Counted from the first letter of the stretch, positions 23,934 through 34,260 are shown. The stretch is DNA of 64,000 nucleotides from Fulvia fulva (GCF_020509005.1 NC_063018.1:3410001-3474000), one strand, 5' to 3'. The notes: a model not told the origin generated them from the letters alone. Program-made: numbers and translations.

Positions 23934-25674
23934 AGTCCTCGGACATGAAAAACAATGTCGAGACACTTCACACATCCCACGACAACTCAGCGGCACACCA
24001 CAACATCTTATCGATATACCAAACCCGCCACGTCCACCACAATAGCCTCAAACATTCTGCCAGGAGACAGGAGCCGGCCTCAGTCACACCGCAGTAGCCG
24101 TTCGATATGAACGTTGTGGTTGCATATGTTTCTCGGTCTTTCCTCAGGCATTGGTACTGTGTGTTGTCCGTCAGAGTATCGTCGCCAGGAACCAGAGATG
24201 TGAGGGTTCGGGAAGATGCATTGATTGGTTCACGTTTGTTGTGTAAGGGAACCGCAGAGAACGGCTCTCATGACGTGGGTAAGTGGGAACCAATAGAGTG
24301 GTCTTGACGAGGCAGCCACACTTCGTGCTGTTCACGTGGTTGGAAGCTTATTTAAGGATAGGTACTTCACGTGCGTTCCTCTAGTGATGCTACGACCTCT
24401 GCGAACGTGATTCCTGCTCATTTGGGGGATCAAAAGATATGCTTGAGGAAGAAAAACTAGGTACTCGATTTAACATCAGTGCATCACAGGACCTCGTCAG
24501 CAAGCACTAAAAGCAGACACGAGTTCTCACAATCTCAGCAGAGCTACGCTGGCACTGTTTGAGGCGGTCCCAGAGTATGACCTTCAGCCGTTGAAGGGTC
24601 GTAGATATCCTGGATCGGGTCTCGGACGAACCAGACAGGACCCGAGGACGGCAGTACTCCAACGGCCATCCTCGGCAACGATGTGAGAGCTGGTTATGCT
24701 CTCAAGTAAGCACTTGGTCCTGCTCCGTGCTCCTGATACCTGTGACAGCAGGCTTCCTGCTAAAAGGTGATGTGACATGCCTGGGCAAAAGAACAGCACT
24801 CCTCGTCAAGATGTCTCCAGGAGCTACCAAAGAAGGAGGACTTCTCAGCTCGAAGTCGACCTTTTCAGAACCCACGGAACCTTTTGTGCCGGTGGTAGCG
24901 TTTTGGAGTACGCTGTACCACTGCGCCATCTTGACGAAAAGCACATGCACTGTCGAATAAACACTGGGCGTAAGCAGTATATCAAAGTGAGGATTTGACG
25001 CACTCAGACTTTGAACGCACATGTCTGCTCTTGCCGAATCTCCCAGCCTGGTTGGATCTTGATACATGAGCACATGACGTAGTGGAAGATGTTCTTATGC
25101 AGAGCATGAAACTTCAACGTCGCCACGATTCAATGGATGCACACGAGACTGTAGCGCTCGATCACTCTCCGATTCTCCGAGGCAAAGTCTTGCCGGAAGG
25201 CCCACCGAGTCTCAACGCCCATACCTCGACGCTCGAAGCTCACGTCCAAACGCCATTCCCTCCCTCTTGGCCTCGCTCCATCTACCTACCACTTTCACAT
25301 CCCATCCCTGAACCGCAAAGCACGGAGAGAGCTATTCGCCCTCTCCTGCTGCTCGCCGGGTTGGGGGGTGGTGGAAGTGGATCCACCCCCTCCCTTCTTC
25401 TTCTTTCCGCTGTTGTAGAGAGAAAGAAAGAAAGCTAATGGACCTCGAAGGTAGATTGTTTAGTACTTCGATACTCGTGTATGCCGCGGTGAGCCGATGG
25501 AGGTTGAGGCATGTGTTTATTATAGTGGGTCGGAGCATGTGCTTGTTGAAGAACGGTGGCGAGGATGTATATAGGCATATGAGTATTCTACAACGCCGCG
25601 CTATGCACGGTTTGCTAAATGGTCCGTAAATCGCTACACATACATCAACACCTCTGCCATAACCCGAATCAACA
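23934..25674. other. Intergenic between BTB gene and FAD oxidase
   Basis: Nothing could be assigned. A 123-codon minus frame (24702-25073) lacks a family match and good start context. A G-run/C-run inverted segment around GTGGATCCAC (25375-25387), followed by GAAA repeats, lies just below the FAD oxidase stop and may belong to its 3' region. Confidence 0.4.
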
Positions 25675-27063
25675 TCACAACTTCGACACCAAAGCCTGCA
25701 CCCTGTCAACCTTATTTCCACCCTTCTTGTACTCTTCCTCCAAAATCATCCCCTTCACGCCCTCACCCCTCCAGTCATTCGTCCAGACATGATCATGCAG
25801 TCTCCTCTTCGGCCAGCTCCACCTTCCTCTTAGCGTCGCGCCCAGCTCATCGCGATCCTTCTGCTGAATAACGTCCACAATCCTCTCCCCAATCGTGGGC
25901 AGGAATTTATACGCGTGCCCAGACCCACCCGTTGCTACGAACAGATTCTTGTACTTTGGGTGATACGTGATGAGCCAGTCGCCCTCAGGGGTGTCGGTGT
26001 ACCAGCATATCCGGGAGTATGTAAAAGGTCGCTCGCCAAGGGAGGGGATGCATTTTCGGAGGAAAGCGCGCAGGACTGTGAAGCCTTCGGGTGGGATGTC
26101 CATGTCTGGGTCGTCGAGCTTGGTCTTGGGTAGGGAGACTGTGATGGTCTCGCCGCTTTCTGGCTTTTCGGGGTGAGGGATCTTGACCGGGTTGGCGTAG
26201 CCATAGCCGTGTCTGGCGACTTTTAGGACGCGGTCCCGGGGCGGGATGATGAAGAGGCCGTCGCTTTCGCAGAGGATCACGGGTTGACCTGGAGCACTCA
26301 GGCGTTCTTCCTCTTCCTTGGAGATGTCGCAATAAGCGAGAATCTGACCTGTTGCGCTGGCGATGCCGCGGAGGTCTATGAGCTTGGGTGTCCAGGCGCC
26401 GGTGGCGAGGACTGTGAGGTCTGCTGTGAGAGTCTTGCCGTTGGTGAGTTTGACGCCTTTGACTTCGTCGTTGGAGAAGATCAGGTGCTTGACTTCTGCT
26501 GTAACGAAGTGCACTCGGTCGAGCTTCTCGATCTTCTTGCGCATGTACTTGATACCGTTCTCGGCATGTGCCCAGCCAGAAGTCCAGTTCACGTAGCCTG
26601 CGCGACCAACCAGGCCACCAGTAGCACCCATGATCTTACGTGCTCCAGCTTCATCATCGAAAACTTCAATTTCACCACCTTGCTCTCGCTTTCCGAGCTT
26701 CAGACCCAACGATTCTGTGACATTGCGAAGTGCACCTTTGAGGAAGTTCTCTGCGCCGTCCGTAGCAGGATCGTCCTTGGCGATCAAGCAAAGACCACTT
26801 TCACTGTATCGAGCTTCAGCGCCCCATTCGCCTCTCCAGGCTGGCATAGCTTCTGTCATGAGTTGAGCATATGGGAGATCTTCATAGTCGGCTCTGATGA
26901 TGCGAGAAGAATCGATTGAGGCGCCATCTTGGGCTGGGAACTCGGTCCTTTCCAGGACTGTGATCTTGCTGTTTCTGAACTCGGGTCTTTGCGCCAGACC
27001 ATATGCTGTTCCAAGACCAAATACCCCAGCGCCAACGATGAGAACGGATTCCGGTGCGGCCAT
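25675..27063 (-). CDS. Peroxisomal FAD-dependent amine/amino acid oxidase (MSOX family)
   Basis: Predicted flavin oxidase of the sarcosine/fructosyl-amine/saccharopine oxidase family: it oxidises a secondary amine and releases H2O2. It is a single exon of 462 aa from the ATG at 27063 (purine at -3); an ATG 17 codons upstream is less likely. The Rossmann GxGxxG (GAGVFG) lies at residues 11-16, followed about 20 residues later by VLER, where Glu binds ribose. RICWYTDTPEGDW near residue 353 carries the Cys that binds FAD covalently in the family. GGSGHAYKFLP is the late FAD/substrate motif. The protein ends in SKL, a canonical peroxisomal PTS1. The substrate cannot be told from sequence; fructosyl amino acids, saccharopine or pipecolate are candidates. 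It is divergent from the Oms1-like gene. Confidence 0.88.
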   Translation of the reverse strand: MAAPESVLIVGAGVFGLGTAYGLAQRPEFRNSKITVLERTEFPAQDGASIDSSRIIRADYEDLPYAQLMTEAMPAWRGEWGAEARYSESGLCLIAKDDPATDGAENFLKGALRNVTESLGLKLGKREQGGEIEVFDDEAGARKIMGATGGLVGRAGYVNWTSGWAHAENGIKYMRKKIEKLDRVHFVTAEVKHLIFSNDEVKGVKLTNGKTLTADLTVLATGAWTPKLIDLRGIASATGQILAYCDISKEEEERLSAPGQPVILCESDGLFIIPPRDRVLKVARHGYGYANPVKIPHPEKPESGETITVSLPKTKLDDPDMDIPPEGFTVLRAFLRKCIPSLGERPFTYSRICWYTDTPEGDWLITYHPKYKNLFVATGGSGHAYKFLPTIGERIVDVIQQKDRDELGATLRGRWSWPKRRLHDHVWTNDWRGEGVKGMILEEEYKKGGNKVDRVQALVSKL

Positions 27064-27398
27064 GGTGGTTGTGGTGGTGAGCTTGCTGTGGTCAATGTTG
27101 CCCAACCAGCACACCTACCAATACGATGATATGTACAAGAAACAGCAATCGCCTACCAAAGACGTCAATGTCAACAGAGGCAACACACAGGGCGCGTCAG
27201 GATTTCCTACTGTCGGTTCGAGACGGCGGTCGTGCACTGTGCGAGCAAGGATGCGGACGGTGGACACGGTGGACTTGGTGGATTTTGTCGGGAGACAAGC
27301 CCGATGTCGTCTGGTGTTGTAGCTGTAGTCGAGAGCTCGAGGGACAGCTCCATCAACGACATCCTCCCCCCATCAAGCAGGTCATCCCGCTGTGACAG
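27064..27398. promoter_or_regulatory. Shared promoter of FAD oxidase and Oms1-like gene
   Basis: The region is 335 bp between divergent start codons. It contains short repeats of GGTGGAC/GGACGGTGGAC around 27256-27280, but no clear TATA box. Leaders of both genes must overlap it. Confidence 0.5.
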
Positions 27399-28667
27399 AT
27401 GCAGCGGGGACCTGGACTACGCCATGTAGCCAGTCTGTTGCAGACGGGTGTAACGACCCGATCCTTCACACAACGACATGCCGCGCAGCAAGGACGGACC
27501 GTCAATTTACACGTAGCGAAGGCTCGAAAGTCAGCGACAGATTATCTTGCCTCGAGGAAACCACCTCCGCCTCACTCGATCAAGCCACCGAGAGCGCCAG
27601 CACCGCCAGCACCGCCAGCACCGCCAGCACCGCCAGCACCGCCAGCACCGCCAGCACCGCCAGCACCGCCAGCACCGAACCCGGACGCGCCAGTGATCGC
27701 TTGGAATCCAGCTGTCTATGGCTCAGAACCTCCTGGCTCAGGTCCTCCCGGCTCAGCACCTCCCGCCAAGCCTGAGAAGTCGCAAGCTATCGTCTGGACC
27801 ATCTCCTCGCTCCTGGCCGGCGGCATAGCATTCTATTGCGCCAATCTCTACGTCGCAGCGGATCAGCCATGCCAGAACCCCGCCATCAAAGACGTGAAAG
27901 AGCAGAAGGACGTAGCAGGTCGATATGACTACACAGCCGACAGTTTCGACAGCGAGGTTGGCCTCTCAGAATGGCTGATGGGTGTAAATGGCATACGAAA
28001 GGCGCTCCTCCAGACGTGCACCGGCCATGTGCTGGAGGTCAGCTGCGGCACAGGCAGGAACTTGGGATACTACGATATCGGAGAACACGGCAGAGTTGAC
28101 AGCCTGACTTTCGTGGACCTCAGTCCGCAGATGGTCGAGGTGTGCAGGAAGAAGTTCGATGCGCTCTTTGGCAATGAGAGGATGGGACTGAAGTCCGGAC
28201 TATCGATACGATTCCTGCCAGGTTCTGCCCTCGGCCAGATGCCACTTGCTCCTACCGATCCGCCGAAGAAGTACGACACCATCATACAGACCATGGGTCT
28301 GTGCAGTACGGACAAGCCAGTGGAGATTGTAGCGAACATGATGGAGCACCTGGACACAGCCAATCCGGAAGCGCGAATCTTGCTGCTGGAGCATGGTCGT
28401 AGCTATCGGGACTGGCTGAACAACATTCTGGACAATTCTGCCGAGAAGCACGCTGAGATTCACGGGTGCTGGTTCAACCGCGACATTGGCGCACTCGTGG
28501 AGGAAGCGGCCGGGCAGGTCGGCCTTGAAGTAACCAGAGAGCGGAGACATCATCTGGGCACAACTTGGGTCTTTGAGCTGAGGCCGAAGCAGAGACATCT
28601 GCAGAACCAGAACGCTGAAGTGGAAGAGAAGGGCGAGCGCGGCTCGTGGTTCGGCTGGTTCAAGTGA
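27399..28667 (+). CDS. OMS1: Oms1-like mitochondrial methyltransferase
   Basis: Class I SAM-dependent methyltransferase-like protein of the mitochondrial inner membrane, 422 aa, one exon. The N-terminus is rich in Arg/Ser/Thr/Gln and poor in acids, as for a mitochondrial presequence. A Pro/Ala linker encoded by a minisatellite follows (residues about 68-91). A single membrane segment, AIVWTISSLLAGGIAFYCAN, sits near residue 129. The methyltransferase fold comes next: motif I reads VLEVSCGTGRNLGYY (about 212), an acidic SAM-binding strand reads LTFVDLSPQMVEVC, and YDTIIQTMGLCS is a motif IV-like strand. In yeast Oms1 is linked to respiratory-chain assembly; the substrate is unknown. The C-terminus ends in an aromatic WFGWFK. 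Confidence 0.85.
   Translation: MQRGPGLRHVASLLQTGVTTRSFTQRHAAQQGRTVNLHVAKARKSATDYLASRKPPPPHSIKPPRAPAPPAPPAPPAPPAPPAPPAPPAPPAPNPDAPVIAWNPAVYGSEPPGSGPPGSAPPAKPEKSQAIVWTISSLLAGGIAFYCANLYVAADQPCQNPAIKDVKEQKDVAGRYDYTADSFDSEVGLSEWLMGVNGIRKALLQTCTGHVLEVSCGTGRNLGYYDIGEHGRVDSLTFVDLSPQMVEVCRKKFDALFGNERMGLKSGLSIRFLPGSALGQMPLAPTDPPKKYDTIIQTMGLCSTDKPVEIVANMMEHLDTANPEARILLLEHGRSYRDWLNNILDNSAEKHAEIHGCWFNRDIGALVEEAAGQVGLEVTRERRHHLGTTWVFELRPKQRHLQNQNAEVEEKGERGSWFGWFK
27601..27672 (+). repeat. 9-bp minisatellite (CACCGCCAG x8) in the Oms1-like gene
   Basis: There are eight perfect copies of a 9-bp unit, with near-copies at both edges. The unit length is a multiple of three, so copy-number changes only add or remove Ala-Pro-Pro between the presequence and the membrane segment. 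Confidence 0.95.
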
Positions 28668-29433
28668 GCATGTGCCTTCAACAGTCGGGCAGTCTACCTT
28701 GCAAGCACAGCCGAACCTTCGTCCAGCAATGGTGAGTCTTGATTCTTTCTTCTTTCCATCTTCACTCTGATGATATTAAAATCCTATAATATGTTTCAAG
28801 ACGGGGCATAGAGCTCGTCTCTCTGAACGATAGATTTCTAACTGAACACAACCCTTCGTGCCACACTTCACAGCGAAACACATCGCTCGCACGATGCTGA
28901 CAGCGCCTTAGGTCAACGCTAATTTGCCTGCCTGCGCCTCACCAACGTCTCGCCGCAAGAATCGAGCTCCGGTTCACACTTGGCGGCTTCTCAGCCGCCC
29001 CTATAAGTTATTTATGAAGTCATGGTGTCTCGGATGTCCATATAGATTGGTTTCCGGGAGCTGGGAAAGCAGGGCTCAAGGGGCACATGCAGCTACAGCT
29101 CATCTACTGACAAAGGGCAAAAAGAATTGCTGGAGTAGGCGAGACTTGAACTCGCATCCCTCGCCGCCCATGTATCCACTCAAGGTGGCCTATTCAGCGC
29201 ACTTCAACGCAAGTAGCCATGATAACTCCTGGATAACATTACCATGGCGCGTGGGCAACTGGAGCCAGTCGGTCCAGGGCGGGATCTTTACCAATTGGAC
29301 CACAACCTCCTAAATTTCATGAGGGAAGCAATTATACCAGGCCATATCTACACCTATCTCGTCCTTGTTGATTGCGACTTTGATATCGGGACGAGGAGAT
29401 CAAGGGGAAATGTCAAGAACGGGTCGACCACGC
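28668..29433. other. Intergenic with a tRNA-like segment
   Basis: It lies downstream of the Oms1-like stop and downstream of the small hypothetical gene, so both 3' ends fall here. Apart from the tRNA-like segment at 29131-29310, no feature was found. Confidence 0.45.
29131..29310 (-). tRNA. tRNA-like segment, possible intron-containing tRNA or relic
   Basis: On the minus strand, GCGAG-TTCAAGT-CTCGC (29155-29139) forms a perfect T-arm, followed by CTACTCC-A as a 3' acceptor strand. About 150 nt upstream, GGAGGTT (29310-29304) could be the 5' acceptor. GGTC..GATC with the loop CAATTGGTAAA looks like a D-arm, and CCGCC can pair with a distant GGCGG as an anticodon stem interrupted by about 100 nt. 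Only four of seven acceptor pairs form, position 37 would be C, and the intron would be long. A tRNA relic or chance similarity is therefore as likely as a working gene. The apparent anticodon GGA (Ser) is not safe. Confidence 0.22.
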
Positions 29434-30069
29434 TCACTTACTCGAGCAACCCATCCACCTCTCAACCACCAAGAACAACGCCATGCCAACTATCATTCCC
29501 CCAACGAACGCTCCGGCCCCTCTGCCGACACATCTCCCCTGTTCCTCCATGAGCTCCTCATGCATCGTCCCGAGCTTCCGAACCTGGTCCCCGAGCTGCG
29601 TGTTAATTTCCTTCATCTCTTGACAGATTTCCAATCTCTCCTGCGCCAATTGCTGCATCGCCGCTAGCAGTGTTGCTGGATCGTCCGAGCTGCCATCTAG
29701 ACTTGCCCTTGCCACCTCCGCTGCAGTACCGACCTGGTACATGCTGGTGGACTCTCCTGCTTCTCCTTGGTGCTGTGCATGGGGGGTTTTAGGCTCTGGC
29801 GGCGCTGGTGGTGGAGGTGGAGGTACGGTCGGAATGGAGGACTCTTTCTTGACTTGAGGTCGCATTGGGTTCGCCACGGACAAAATGTCGATCTTTGGCA
29901 TCTGCAGTGCGAAACCAGCAGGTTGGTCTGTGCGTTGAGGTTCCTTGGATGTTGTGAATGGGTTCTCTGCTTGCTGCCTTACTGGCGCTTTCGGGCCCGT
30001 CTGCTTTGTATGGCCGTGGGAGGTATTGTGAGCCTCGTTGTTGATCAGCCATTCTACCTTGGACAGATG
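29434..30069 (-). CDS. Hypothetical tail-anchored coiled-coil protein, 5' end uncertain
   Basis: I do not recognise this gene. The frame ends at 29434 with a C-terminal hydrophobic segment (GAFVGGMIVGMALFLVVERW) and a few polar residues, which suggests a tail-anchored membrane protein. Before it lie about 60 residues of amphipathic helix or coiled coil (LLAAMQQLAQERLEICQEM), and before that a run of eight prolines. An ATG at 29901 gives 155 aa, but the frame stays open and protein-like up to 30069 (EWLINNEAHNTSHGHTKQ). There it meets TAG at 30072-30070, which could be the end of an intron (AATAG). In the same frame an ATG lies further up at 30114. So the start is 29901, or an upstream exon joined at 30069. 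The class II aldolase gene ends 170 bp upstream on the same strand. Confidence 0.55.
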   Translation of the reverse strand, partial: HLSKVEWLINNEAHNTSHGHTKQTGPKAPVRQQAENPFTTSKEPQRTDQPAGFALQMPKIDILSVANPMRPQVKKESSIPTVPPPPPPAPPEPKTPHAQHQGEAGESTSMYQVGTAAEVARASLDGSSDDPATLLAAMQQLAQERLEICQEMKEINTQLGDQVRKLGTMHEELMEEQGRCVGRGAGAFVGGMIVGMALFLVVERWMGCSSK

Positions 30070-30239
30070 CTATTGGATGCCAATGTAGAGTTGAGCACAG
30101 ATGGAGCACGACATCTATATTCTGGCGCTGGCTTGCTCGCTCAAGACTATCCTTGTCACAACAAGCACGATAGAACCAGAACACAAAGACAGAGCTTTCT
30201 ACATTATAGCTGCTACCTTCCGGCTGGACGTCTAACATT

Positions 30240-31158
30240 CTACCGCAAGTAAGACTTCCCAGTCTTCTCATCTATGAGCTCGAACATCGCATTACCACCC
30301 ATCCACCCTGCCTTAGGGTGTCCAGCAACGCCCCGAGTGTATTCAGCTTCCTCGCGTGTGATCTTGGCCGTCTCACCACCACGTCCACTGGCCGCAGCAT
30401 CGGCGAGGAGCTGCACATGACAGCACTTGTCTAGCATGTAGAACCAGTTGATGGCTTCCTCAATACTTTGCCCAACGGTCAGGAGACCATGATTCCGGAG
30501 GAGAGCTGCTTTCTTGTTACCCAACGCTTCAGCGATGTCGCAGCCTTCATCTTCGTCTAGCACGATGCCTTTGCCTTCGAATACAACGTGGTCCTACCGG
30601 ATGTCAGCACGGAAACGATCAGCGGTAAGGAGTATGTTCACCCACCTCAAAGAAGAAGCACGACTCGAGTGAGATGGTGTCAAGCGGCTTCCCGAGAGCA
30701 CAGAACGCTCGACCGTACACACTATGAGTATGCGCCGCGCACAGCACATCCGGCCTCGCCTCGTGAATAGCACCATGTATCAAAAATGCAGCTCGATTCA
30801 GTACCTTCACCCTGCCATGGTCCAAGATGTTGCCTTTGTGGTCGACCCGCAGCAGGTCGCTTTTGTTGATGAGATTGAAGTCGATGCCGAGAGGATTGAC
30901 CCAGAAGGTGGCCGGGTCGACTGGATCACGGACAGTGATGTGGCCAGCGAGGCCTTCGTTGAGACCGTAGTCGCCGAAGATGCGGTAGGCTCCTGCTAGG
31001 CGTCCTTTGATGTACTCGCGTTCTTCGTACTTGTCCTTGAACTGGAGCTTTGGGGTATCGACGAATCCGATCTCTTGGCCTTCTTTCTGTTGGAACTTAT
31101 GGCCATTCTTTGGGACGGTGTCCAGGGCAGGTATGTCAGTGGTTGATATTGGAGCCAT
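30240..31158 (-). CDS. Class II aldolase/adducin domain protein
   Basis: Cytosolic zinc-dependent aldolase-fold protein related to fuculose-phosphate aldolase and adducin heads; the actual reaction is unknown. Exons are 31158-30646 and 30593-30240. The 52-nt intron begins GTGGGT, has a CTGAC branch site and ends GGTAG, phase 0. The product is 288 aa. Metal-ligand histidines appear in CAAHTHSVYGRAF (about 141) and RNHGLL (about 205). A GLNEGLAGHITVRDP segment matches the phosphate-binding N-terminal part of the fold. EEAINWFYMLDKCCHVQLLA is the usual last helix. The start ATG at 31158 is the only good choice. Confidence 0.9.
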
Positions 31159-31479
31159 CGTGAGGTCGGTGACGTTGGTCAGTGATGCTGAGGAAGAGCA
31201 GAGTGAACAATTGCGGGTCTTTCAATGTAAGACTGGAGGTGAGGTTGCTGATGAACTTAACCACTGAAGGGCGCAACGGCAGGGCTTCGAGGCGCCAGTA
31301 CAGGGTCGACCTTGCCTTCGCTGTGAGCTGGATGCTTATGTTGTGCGACCATTGGTTCGCGAGCGAGAGTCTGTAGGCCTTTGCTGCTCATCTTCACCTG
31401 TTCAAGATGCCGCAGTATTCGGGAGGCGTGGCACTGTCAGCAGGAAGGTACCCCGCACATGATTTGTACCTCCTCCATG
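31159..31479. other. Promoter side of the aldolase gene up to the G1 LTR
   Basis: These 321 bp between the aldolase start and the G1 5' LTR must hold its promoter. No clear motif was seen. The transposon border lies only about 320 bp from the start codon. Confidence 0.45.
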
Positions 31480-31589
31480 TGTGACGTTCTTATCCGAACA
31501 CACCGCCGGCTTGGCGCTCAGCTTTGTATTTAGAGTTTTCTCAGGTAGCTTTTCTGTATCTCAGATTCACACTCGCCAAGGTTCTCACA
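31480..31589 (+). repeat. 110-bp 5' LTR of G1 copy B
   Basis: Same TGTGACG...CTCACA repeat and orientation as 575-684, with 3 mismatches in 110. The gene island lies on its left and RIPed gag-pol on its right, so it is the 5' LTR. The 3' LTR of this copy lies beyond position 64000. Confidence 0.85.
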
Positions 31590-34260
31590 TCTAGTAGCTT
31601 CCCTTCCTTTTAGCCTTTCTATTAGGTTGAATCAGTCTATAAGTAAATCTCCTAAGCTATAAGTCTCTAACTTATGCCTTAGTCGGACCTTAGTACTAAA
31701 GCTAAGCGAGGTAACCTTACTAACCTTATCTTAGCTCCTACGAACGGGGCGGGCTACTTAAACCTTTAGTATAGAGGACACTAACTAATACCCTAATTAA
31801 GGCGGTTATTACCTACCGGATTAGTAAGGTTTTACTACTTATCTAGTCGGAGAGGGCCTAGCCTATAGTCGCGCCCTAGGTAATAACTACGCGGCTTAGC
31901 CTACTAGTCTAAAGGGTATATTAGCCTAAACGATACCTTTAGGGCTACTTAGGCTATACCCCTAGCTACTCGGTCGTACCGCCGCCCTAACCGCGATAGC
32001 GACGCGGAGATAGATAGGGCAGACTACCTAGATAAAGATAACTTTGGCCTATATAACGAGCTAGCTAGTAGAGATAAGGCGCCTAGGATAGGGGATCCCC
32101 CTATTCTAAAGTCTAACGCTTAGAACGACGAGTACCTTAACTAGATATCGTCTATTAGAGCCTAGATTAGCCTAAATAAGAAATAGATTATTAAACGACG
32201 CCTTTCCGACCTAGAGAAACTAGAGCTCGTTAGTAGCGACTTTAACTAGTTATAGTTTAAAGCTATCGAAGAAACACGCCTAAAGCCCTCTTATCTTAGG
32301 TACGGTAATTTCGACGATATAATTACGTAGATCTCTAACTTTATAGTCGACCTAGACTATTAGGAGTAGATCTAGCGTAAGTAGGAGACTACCCGTTAAA
32401 CTAGGAGTATTAGGACCTTTATTAGGTCGCTTAGGCTAACTAGGAGCTGTATAACTCCCCTACTAGATAACTTTACCTACCTACGTAAGTTTTTAGCCGG
32501 CCTAAAGCCCGATATACTAGCTAAACTAGATAATCGTAACTTCCGAGCGACTAATACGAATATCCGCGTCTACTTCTAGTAGGCTATTATAGCCGACTAG
32601 CGACTCTATCTTAGCCACGGAAGAGACTAGAAGCTAGCCGTAATAATATTAGCCGTCGAGAAGTTTATAGACGGAGATACTAAAGCCTTTATAGCTCTCC
32701 GGAGCGACTTAGGTAGCTCGGCGCGCGGTAGAGGACGCGGTAGAGGCCGCGGCGGATATAGACGCGAGCGAGGTAATCGTAGAGGCCCCTCCGGGCGCTT
32801 AGATAAATACTATAACTATAGTAAGATAGGCTACTTCGCGCGCGACTACTCTAGGCTAAAAAATAGAGCCTAAGACGTCTTAATTAAGGTAGACGTACTT
32901 AGGATTATTAGACGCCTCTATACCCCTACCTAGAGAATCCTACTAGGATAGGACGACCCTAGCTACTAAGGGTAAGGCTTAGTAGATATAAGTAGAAGAG
33001 GATAGAGTATTATCTTTATCTAAAGAACCCGAGTCGGAGACTAAAGAGGAGGTCGACTATACGATAGAGAGGCTAATAGTAATAGGCGGAGGGCTCTTTA
33101 CTATCGATGTCCGCCTAGGACCTAATTAGGTTCGGGCTAAGGTTACCCTAGACTACGTAGCTTCTAAAGTATACCTCTTAGCCCGAAAATCGAAGTAACT
33201 CCCTCGATCGCTTTTTAGGGACTTACCGCTAGTAAGGATCGTCCTCCTAAACGGTAAGGAGATTATTTCTACTTAGGGTATCCTTCTACTATACTAGATT
33301 AGTACCTAGTAGGACATAGTCCCCGCTAGATTTATTAATATAGAAGGATTTGACCTTATCCTAGGCCTTAAGTAGTTCTAGGAAGTCAACCCTAACGTAA
33401 ACTAGTAGTCTAGCTCTACTAGACTACGGGACCGGCGTAGCTAGTACTATACGATTAGGTCGTACTCTAAGGTATTCGACCTAAAGGACGACGAAGGCGA
33501 GCTAGAAATGTTTAACTCTATATATTTAGTAGACTTCGCTATATAATACGAAGGACCCTAGCTCTTCTACTCGCTTAGGCGACTCCCCGACGATACCCTA
33601 GTTAATATCGACTTCGCGGAACACGGCTTAGATAAGATATATAAACGCCTTATAGCTATAGTAGGAGACCTAGACGACGAGTCTTAGCTACCGTAGGTAG
33701 GTAACCGGGTCTTCTAGACGTTAGTTAATCTCTTCCTAGAGATCTAGAGAGCTTAGCTCCCGGCTAGACTCCTACGGAAGAGAGATTTCGACTATACTAT
33801 CCCTACTAGTAACGCTCGACCTATTAACTAGCCCGTATACCGTCTAAACCCTAGTTAGCTTTAAGAATAGGCTCGCTAGATCTAGATACTCCTTAATCGC
33901 GGACTAATTAAGGTCTCGTCCTTACCCTAGGGATCCCTAGTCCTCTTTATCTCTAAGCTAGACGGCTAGTAGCGTATATATATCGACTATCGCGCCCTAA
34001 ACGCCGTAACTACTAAAAACGGCTTCCCCCTCCTACGTATCTAGGAATAACTAGATATAGTCGCGAAGGGTAAATACTTTAGTAAACTAGACCTAGTCTT
34101 AGGGTACTAGTAGCTACTAATCGACTTAGCCGATACGTATAAGACTACGTTTAATACTAGGGATAGGAAGTACGAGTTCCTCGTTATACCCTTTAGGCTA
34201 ATAAACGCCCTAGCCTCGTTTTAGTCTATAATAAACGGTATTAAGAACATATAGGCCGTA
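31590..34260 (+). pseudogene. G1 copy B gag and start of pol (Ty3/gypsy), RIPed
   Basis: Conceptual reading through TAG/TAA shows an ordered gag-pol. Near 32810-32860 an RGRGRGRGG-type basic stretch is followed by a zinc knuckle whose Cys and His codons are now Tyr (DKYYNYSKIGYFARDYSRL), exactly the TGY or CAY to TAY changes RIP makes. A protease-like stretch follows around 33130-33350. Reverse transcriptase begins near 33950, with IDYRALNAV then FSKLDL and FLVIPFRLINALASF. RT breaks off about 34230-34260, before the YxDD box. CA and TG are almost absent throughout. The remaining pol resumes at 45633. Confidence 0.85.

Noticed and set aside
24702..25073. 123-codon minus-strand frame
   Set aside because: Slightly protein-like, but no family, no good start and no neighbour support; not called.
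27392..27775. Ser/Thr/Ala repeat protein read from the minisatellite
   Set aside because: Same 9-bp repeat in another phase; the Oms1-like frame continues into a full methyltransferase domain.
31590..34260. CRISPR-like or bacterial content
   Set aside because: No spaced direct repeats; introns, RIP and retroelements make a fungal nucleus certain.
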